NCBI GenBank assembly: GCA_000697055.1
Contig: JNDT01001924.1
Coordinates: 1 to 16,063 of the forward strand
Length of the DNA: 16,063 nucleotides
Source of the DNA: Saksenaea vasiformis B4078
Taxonomy: Eukaryota > Mucoromycota > Mucoromycetes > Mucorales > Saksenaeaceae
Direction of reading: 5' to 3'
A model generated the notes under the pieces. The model ran no database searches, was not told the origin of the DNA, and saw only the letters and a program-made list of their open reading frames with translations. Shown piece by piece: positions 9,413-16,063 of the stretch. Positions within the stretch are counted from its first letter, which is position 1; the number at the start of each line of letters is the position of its first letter. The position numbers and the translations under genes were made by a program.

Positions 9413-10328
9413 GCAACAAAAGAAACCAGGACAATGTACATTTTGAGACACCGATCCTCTTTTGTTTCAGACACGTGCACTCCTTGTTCTCTTTTTGTTC
9501 TCTTTTTGATCTGGGATGTTTTATGCACCACGTTAAAGAAGTGAGTCCTACAAGCATCGAAAATTCGTCTTACTCATCTTTGTCTAGCTTTGCACTTCAT
9601 CGTGATAATACTATTTTAAAGATCAAAAGAAAAAGTACGACGATCATGTGGAGAAACAAATACAATATCCGCTGATGTCAGATGCTTCATGCTGAGCAAC
9701 TGCACTAGATGAAAACACTGACAATCTGAGCAAAACTACCTATAGACCACTCTATGCTTGTCAAACTAAAAAAAAAAATACCCATTTTGGTCGCATTCAG
9801 CTGAAGGCTCTTTACAGAAATAAGGACTACCTGCTTCCGTCGATATCACCCGTACAGAATCTGTCCTCGATGATCGATTCTGAGTTACCTTTTTTTTTTT
9901 TGAAAGAAAGCAACTTCTACCTCGAAGAAGCAATACTTCCATTAATGTTATCTTGCGGTAGTTGCTTACTTGGTGTACGAAAGCTCTTTATGCAAGGAGC
10001 CGACATGGAAAGAGGAGGAGCATAGCGGGCACTATCTTCACTTTACTTCGATCGTAGGCCTATTTCCTGTGGAATAACATATCACCAAATTCCAGGTATG
10101 TAAATCATACTGTTCCTATTAACAACTTCTATGTCTTTCAGATCGAGGAAGGAACATCATACTTAACATGAGGAAGTTCGTTTCTGTGTGATGTGCCGGC
10201 GTACGGACTGCGTTCTGTGTCTCGCGAAAGCAATGCAATTGAAAAAGCGCAGTTCGCAATTGGGACGTGTGGCTGAGGAATGAATCAAAAACTCGGCTTT
10301 CAGAGCTATTTAGCAGATAACCGACACA
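9413..10328. promoter_or_regulatory. Divergent intergenic region between the C9orf72-like gene and TRM8
   Basis: About 0.9 kb holding the 5' regions of two divergently transcribed genes. It contains CT-rich stretches on the strand leading to the C9orf72-like gene, an A10 run near 9769-9778 and a T12 run near 9891-9902. No TATA box or specific operator stands out, and there is no further gene; the open frames here are short or antisense to TRM8. Confidence 0.5.
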
Positions 10329-11287
<959 letters not shown>

Positions 11288-11811
11288 TCATAAGCTATTA
11301 CTTTATGCTTCGTTTTTTTGTGTGTATCTAGAAATGCATTATGTTCCAAAATCCTGATCATGTCTGGCGTGGAAAGTTTGATGACCTTTCTTCCACCAGT
11401 AGTTGCAAGCTTATCATTTTATCCCACTTTGTTGATATTAAATAATTGCGACCTTGGTGACGACGCCAATTACGTTGTAAGATTTACCTACGTTGGACTG
11501 ACTCGCGGATTTCCATAATGGCATTACGGACAGTATCCAAAATAACAATTGTCTGCGTGGCGAGTATATCTTGACTGGTCCTGTCAATAGGTTTGAACTT
11601 TCTTTCATACATAAAACAGGCAAAGCTATGTTGACGAAAGCCATACGAGATTGTTTGACTATTCTCGGGCAAAGTGGTTGCAAACTTTAGTTGGCTAGCA
11701 GGATGCTAATTTGAAAAGATTGATATTCTCCTGCGACATACTGCAGATTAAATTGTCGTTGAATCATGAACTATTGACGTGGCTGAGGATCCCAGCTACA
11801 TTTACGTGTAT
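11288..11811. other. Spacer between TRM8 and repeat copy B; possible gene remnant on the minus strand
   Basis: About 520 bp. The first part is the TRM8 3' UTR. On the minus strand (about 11700-11300) several overlapping open stretches occur in different frames. One contains VGKSYNVIGVVTKVAII, which resembles the first strands of a POT1-type OB-fold; another contains RKVIKLSTPDMIRILEHN. They cannot be joined into one plausible model, so I do not call a gene. Confidence 0.35.
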
Positions 11812-12467
11812 TTGAATATAGACTTTTGTCATCTAAATATTACTTTGCGTTTGTGCCAAAACAATCTTGCGTCCGGTATCTTCGGTATCTGTAAACTTTC
11901 GCGCAGAGAAGCAGATACTTTTACATCTGAATCAAAGGCGTATTGCGCTTGCCCATCGTAATAGGTTCCCCAACGCACCAATTGGAGCGCATAAAGGGAC
12001 AGTATTTAAAGGGACGCATGAAGAATTCTTTTTTCCTTTGGCTCTGCTTTCTCTATTACATCCCCGGTACGTACTGGGATAGGCTATACATACGGGATTC
12101 CTCATGTGTTTGTGTCTATTGTTCAGACTCCTGGTCGTTAAACTCACAAAACCGGCTTCGGCTGTGTCCATCGCATCTCGCCGGTCCCACCGGTTAAGGC
12201 GCGGGGCAGGCCCTTGTCGAACGGCAGGAGTGACCTTCGGGGATAAGTAAAAAAGACATCAAAGCATCTTCCATTTACTAGCTTATGAATGCCATTTTAT
12301 GTTGCTCCAACAAATTCTGCGTCCACCGAGGGCTAGGTTGATGTAAGCAGACGCATGATTTTGTTGCCAGCTCTATATTAATGACCGCATATTCGATTTC
12401 CTCCTTAGCGCAAGCTTGGCTCTTGATGGGCGCATAATTATTTAGAGTATCGTAAAATGGTGTTCAA
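11812..12467 (+). mobile_element. Interspersed MITE-like repeat, copy B
   Basis: 656 bp, the most diverged copy. The left end TTGAATATAGACTTTTGTCA and the right end (other strand) TTGAACACCATTTTACGATA carry the shared inner blocks TCTAAATAAT and TGCG, which supports terminal inverted repeats of about 40 bp. The core TATTTAAAGGGACGCATGAA (12003-12022) is identical to that of A and C. It is longer than copy A because of a GC-rich segment (about 12140-12245) with no counterpart in the other copies. Confidence 0.75.
12140..12245. other. GC-rich segment within repeat copy B
   Basis: Contains CCGGT CCC ACCGG (an inverted repeat), GGTTAAGGCGCGGGG and CTTGTCGAACGG, with much higher GC than its surroundings. 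GGTTAAGGCG resembles the D-arm of tRNA-Ser/Leu, but no acceptor stem or T-arm can be paired, so it is not a tRNA gene as it stands. It could be an inserted tRNA-derived fragment or a divergent part of the element. Confidence 0.35.
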
Positions 12468-12922
12468 TAAACGCTACGTGTAGAGAGAAACTTTATTGAG
12501 TGACGTTTTCCTTGCCACTACCGTTCTCTCGATGGAAATCCATTGTTCTAGATATAACTAAACGATGGGTTTGCCTGAGAGTTACTGTCAGTGACCCTGC
12601 AAACGCAGCTCCTTTCTCTATGGAAGACTACGTAGCCACTCGACTGATACACTTACAAGCGCTAGGCATGTTGAATAGACTAAAGGTTATGTGATTTAGC
12701 CGCATACCATTTCATTCGTTCAAAAAGAATGGATACAACAAATTGCCCGGAAATCCCATATCATTCATGGTGATTAGGTTTGTCATTTCAATAAGACAGT
12801 AGATATATGGAATTTCATATGATGTACATGCTCACGGACTATGTGACTGGAAAAATAAACAACGGGTAGCCTTAAGAAAAGGCTTCCACTATATCTATGT
12901 TGCGTGAAATGACCAGAAAGGT
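12468..12922. other. Spacer at the 3' side of the MMT-type gene; no confirmed gene
   Basis: About 455 bp between repeat copy B and the stop of the convergent transporter gene. A 64-codon open frame at 12500-12694 (+) includes SDPANAAPFSMEDYVATRL, which reads like genuine protein composition. It has no recognised family and no clear exon partners. Confidence 0.4.
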
Positions 12923-14479
12923 TTACTTTCCAGTGTCAAGGAGAACAAGTACTTCCTGGACTTGCTGACAGTCTCTCTTGATGGAATCACGTACGAGCTG
13001 CTCTATTCGCGATGCTTGTGAAGCCTGCAGCTCAGGAGGGATTTGCAACACAAGGTCAAGATGATTGAAAGGACCCATTTTACGGCCTCTCACAGAATGG
13101 AAACCAAGCAAAGCTGACTCTTCTACCTAGATGAAAGATTTCTGTCAGTATCTCATGGCAGGCTTCCCACAATCAGTTAGTACCTTGACTTTTGTGATCG
13201 CAGCTTTGATCTCGGCCATCTCCGTCTCACTCAGTCCCGCGTCCATCAGCTCTCTGAGGGAGTTGGACAAGATACTGGCACTGCTCTTCAGGATCATCCC
13301 AGCCACGGCAAGTCCGCCAAGGGGATCCAAGACGGGGAGACCTGCATAACTTCCCCCAATAGCTACAAGTGCCACTAGACTCGAATATGCGTCTGACCGA
13401 TGATGCCTGGTCACCCGATTTGCGTTACCACCAGGCATATTCAGACGGGTTCGTTTCCTTACCAGGCATTTGCAATTAAGACATCACTCCGCTCACTCTT
13501 ACCAACCTTGATAGCTACAAGTGCAGACGAACGGAAGATTACTTCCACCTGTTTTCCATTCACGTGAAAACTTACTTGCCCGGTAGAGCCATTCCTTCAC
13601 AATCACACTTGCGAGAGCAAACCATGCTGCATTCGGATCGAGAAGTCCACCGCCATGGCTATGGGAGTGCAACATGGAAGGGATTAAACTGTGTGCAACT
13701 TGTTCGGACTGAGCTGTCTCTGCCACCGCCTGCGATGTGTTCAGCACGGCCATGAGTAATTCAAAAGAATGGACTCCGATCCCGACAGCCCCCGCAATTA
13801 ACAAGGACGACACAGCAAGCGATCCAACCGTCTCAAACTTGCCTATTTTGTACAGATAAGTTCCGCGTATCCCACACCATCCTGACAACACCATACCATA
13901 ACCATACGGATAAAGCTGATCGGGCGATTTCCGAGACATTTTGAACGTGTACAGAGTCACAAAGTCGCTCAAAAGATCTGATAACAGACAACTTCTTTAG
14001 ACTCGTCACACCAAATAAATTTTTGCTTACCGCTGCACGAATGCGTGGCGTCGGCCAACAAAGACGCCGAATTCATCATCCTATGGAAGAATAAGCGTTG
14101 AGTGTTCTAGATTGACACCTCACATTTACCATCCAGCTACACCTTTTGATACCGTTAATCCAACGTTGGCCACCAAACCAATCAAGGTGATCTGCATGCC
14201 TTTTCTACCTATGTATTCAGAACGTCAGTTCCGGGAAACAGCCAAAAATAGTGCTTGTTTCTTACTCGATCGTTCCAAGGTCGTTGCCAAGTCAGCGTGA
14301 ACATGGCCATGACTATGACCATGGCCGTGATGATGATGTGTACCATGATGGCGCAACCCCGCGTGCTTGTTCAGGACCCAAGTGGCACGATAGGGAGACA
14401 ACGCCGAATGGTAGCAAAGGTACATTCTCTGGGTCTTCGGCAATTGTCCCGAAGCATACTTCAATGTTGTCTTCAGCAT
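12923..14479 (-). CDS. MMT1: Mitochondrial cation diffusion facilitator (MMT1/MMT2-like metal transporter), eight exons
   Basis: Proton-coupled divalent-metal carrier of the CDF family, iron/zinc branch; yeast Mmt1 and Mmt2 move iron across the mitochondrial inner membrane. Exons: 14479-14266, 14208-14130, 14080-14031, 13977-13897, 13842-13576, 13514-13463, 13406-13184, 13126-12923. Phases agree throughout, giving 389 aa. Residues 1-42 are basic and hydroxylated, without acids, as in a mitochondrial presequence. A His-rich stretch follows (44-61, HHGTHHHHGHGHSHGHVH). Membrane part: ITLIGLVANVGLTVSKGVAGW, then SASLLADATHSCSDLLSD with the metal motif H111xxxD115; YPYGYGKFETVGS; a loop with HSHSHGGG; and NAWHHRSDAYSSLVAL with H249xxxD253, then LDPLGG. 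Exons 7-8 encode the cytosolic-type C-terminal domain. Intron 4 (54 nt) is in frame and stop-free, so an unspliced reading would insert 18 foreign residues in PYGYG|KFET. Yeast Mmt1 is longer (about 510 aa). The choice between MMT1 and MMT2 is not resolved. Confidence 0.93.
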
Positions 14480-14792
14480 GAAACAAAAACCGATTCCAGA
14501 GAAAAAGGGGAAAGACGTTTATGCTTTGCCGAACAACATGGCCTCATTTTCGACGCACTTATCAGATTCTTCGAGTTTAAAACGCCGCATTCGACGTGAC
14601 ATCATGTCCAGCCCTTTTTTTTTTTGGGCCATCCATTATAACGAAAACCGCTGTGTACCATGCGCGGGAACTCGGTCCAGAAATATCATGTTCTATTTAT
14701 GTGTATACGTCTGACAGGACCAGTGAAAAAGGACATTAGCAGGGATAAAGAATCATTGGTTGGCCAACCGTAAGAAGGAGCATATTGCTCCA
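14480..14792. promoter_or_regulatory. 5' region of the MMT-type gene
   Basis: About 310 bp from the transporter start to repeat copy C, so copy C lies within promoter distance. It contains a T11 run near 14616-14626 and an inverted repeat GGAGCA-TAT-TGCTCC (14777-14791) abutting the end of copy C. Open frames here are short and unsupported. Confidence 0.4.
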
Positions 14793-15425
14793 TTGAATGA
14801 ATTTTTGCACTACTCTATGTAAGTTCTGCGTCCATCAAGAGCCAGGTTTGCGCTAAGGAAGGGACGAAGTATGCGGTTATCAGTATATAAATTGGTAACC
14901 AATCCATACACCAGTTACATCAACTTGGACCCCAGATGCAGGGTGTAAGAATGAGCATACAAAATGGATATCATTTCATTTACCGAATGTGACAGAGGTA
15001 GCTCACTCAGTCAAAGCGGTTCGAACAGAGGTCTTGTAGGCTAAAATATAAACATGGAGTATGAATGATCCTGTATACGTTTGGAAGAACTGACATCCCT
15101 TACGGGGATATTTTTTAATGAAAGAACAGAGCCAAAGATATATATATACATATATATAAAGGAAATTCATGCGTCCCTTTAAATACGGATCATTTTGATG
15201 GAACCTGTTCCTTATCGTGAGACATTTTTACTGCTTCCGATGGGATCCTGGGAATCCATCACTGAAGCGACTTAATGCAAGACTCTGATTATGCAAGCGC
15301 GAACTACTCCTTGGATTAACGCAAAATGACTTACTTCCCGGCGCAAAGACGCACCACTTTCCAGTGCAAAAGTTATTCGACTTGAACATCTTACAATATT
15401 TATCTGACGCAAACGTCGATTCCAA
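14793..15425 (-). mobile_element. Interspersed MITE-like repeat, copy C (inverted relative to A and B)
   Basis: 633 bp. From 14793 to about 15188 it is close to the reverse complement of copy A. From 15189 to 15425 it is more diverged but keeps landmarks, ending with ATATTTATCTGACGCAAACG, the counterpart of the left end of A (ATTATTT..TGACGCAAATG). The shared core is at 15166-15185 on the minus strand. A TA-rich microsatellite (about 15139-15158) is specific to this copy. Confidence 0.72.
15139..15158. repeat. AT-rich microsatellite in copy C
   Basis: ATATATATA CATATATATA pattern inside repeat copy C; copies A and B have T-rich or mixed sequence at this point. Confidence 0.75.
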
Positions 15426-16063
15426 ATCCAGTAAATTCCTGCTTCCGTTTGGTACGGAAATTGATAGGTAATCTTATCGGTTACGTGAAGAAAGGTAAGT
15501 ATCGCGATCGCTTGCTAATGACGATGGCATTTTGTCCAATGTCAGGTAAAAAAACCGAATGAGCGAATGGTAGTTTGATTCGTATACAGGATTTTGCGTG
15601 TGACTTTGCGCCGGCTGCTAATCCGCCATTTGCAAAGAAAAGGGTGGTAGCAAACTCATCTTTTACTTCTTCGGATATGAACGCTTTACGTGAACACATG
15701 GAGGCTGATGGCGCTCCATCGAATGTAAATGATGTCACCTCATTCGACGTTGATATGTCTGCGGATAATATACAAAATGAGTAGACAGAACTGTCTCGTT
15801 CAAATCCATTCGTTTTAACTGAAAGATGGCGGGAAGGAGGTAGTCATGGAGACATCAACCTTATGCGAATGCATACATTGACAGAAGCCTCAATATTTGC
15901 TGATGATAACAGAGATGAAATCTTAACAGGCTTTATCCACTTTCCAGACAGACTATGTGTGTAGCGTAAGCATAAAGCTAGAACGAGAGCTTCCTATAGA
16001 AAATACACCCGCAGCAAATCAAAAAGATGTTTGATTTGGTGATTGAAGAAGGATGAACAGCAA
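15426..16063 (+). pseudogene. Unidentified coding-like sequence, interrupted, possibly continuing past the window
   Basis: Frame +2 from about 15590 encodes 64 residues beginning DFACDFAPAANPPFAKKRVV up to TAG at 15782-15784. It continues in the same frame for 59 more codons (with NPFVLTERWREGG and HGDINLMRMHTLTEA) to TAG at 15962-15964. The composition is protein-like, and a single stop separates the halves, which suggests a decayed exon. Just upstream, 15495-15545 has a textbook intron look (GTAAGT, TGCTAATGAC branch, TCAG) and is immediately followed by GTAAAA..TACAG ending at 15589. No phase gives an open join, however. I recognise no family. It may be a degraded host gene or part of another transposon; copy C ends right next to it. 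Confidence 0.35.

Noticed and set aside
9472..9477. CACGTG about 60 bp upstream of the C9orf72-like start, tempting as a CLEAR/E-box site
   Set aside because: The same hexamer also occurs at 5931-5936 and inside an MMT intron at 13561-13566. About four are expected by chance in 16 kb, and the flanks do not match the extended CLEAR palindrome.
14777..14791. GGAGCA-TAT-TGCTCC inverted repeat as a transposon terminal hairpin
   Set aside because: It abuts copy C but is absent next to copies A and B, so it is probably flanking sequence.

Overview
The window looks like nuclear DNA of an early-diverging fungus, most likely Mucoromycota (Mucorales-like). The reasons are four spliced genes with short introns (about 45-90 nt, often with CTAAC-type branch sites), AT-rich spacers with many homopolymer runs, a Helitron, and a gene absent from the well-known Dikarya models. 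The taxon is an inference; there is no rRNA or tRNA gene to anchor it.

Layout. 1-2268: the 3' part of a Helitron, carrying a PIF1-type helicase with one frameshift, a 3' hairpin and a CTAG terminus. 2287-2855: copy A of a roughly 570-660 bp interspersed repeat; copy B is at 11812-12467 and inverted copy C at 14793-15425. All three share degenerate inverted termini and an identical 20-nt core. 3259-5097 (-): a signal-peptide, single-pass membrane protein with a cytoplasmic SH3 domain (Fus1-like layout), two exons. 5098-7386: long non-coding spacer with simple repeats. 7387-9412 (-): six-exon homologue of C9orf72, a longin/DENN-type protein. 10329-11287 (+): five-exon TRM8/METTL1 tRNA m7G46 methyltransferase. 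12923-14479 (-): eight-exon mitochondrial cation diffusion facilitator of the MMT1/MMT2 type. 15426-16063: coding-like sequence that I could not identify.

The host genes are unrelated housekeeping or membrane functions and do not form a cluster. The C9orf72-like gene and TRM8 are divergently arranged across about 0.9 kb; TRM8 and the MMT gene converge on repeat copy B. Mobile DNA fills most gaps between genes.

The most noteworthy item is the C9orf72-like gene. Reading through five introns, including a 26-nt microexon, recovers the expected family motifs in order. Exon coordinates come from splice signals, reading phase and recalled family similarity, not from an alignment program.
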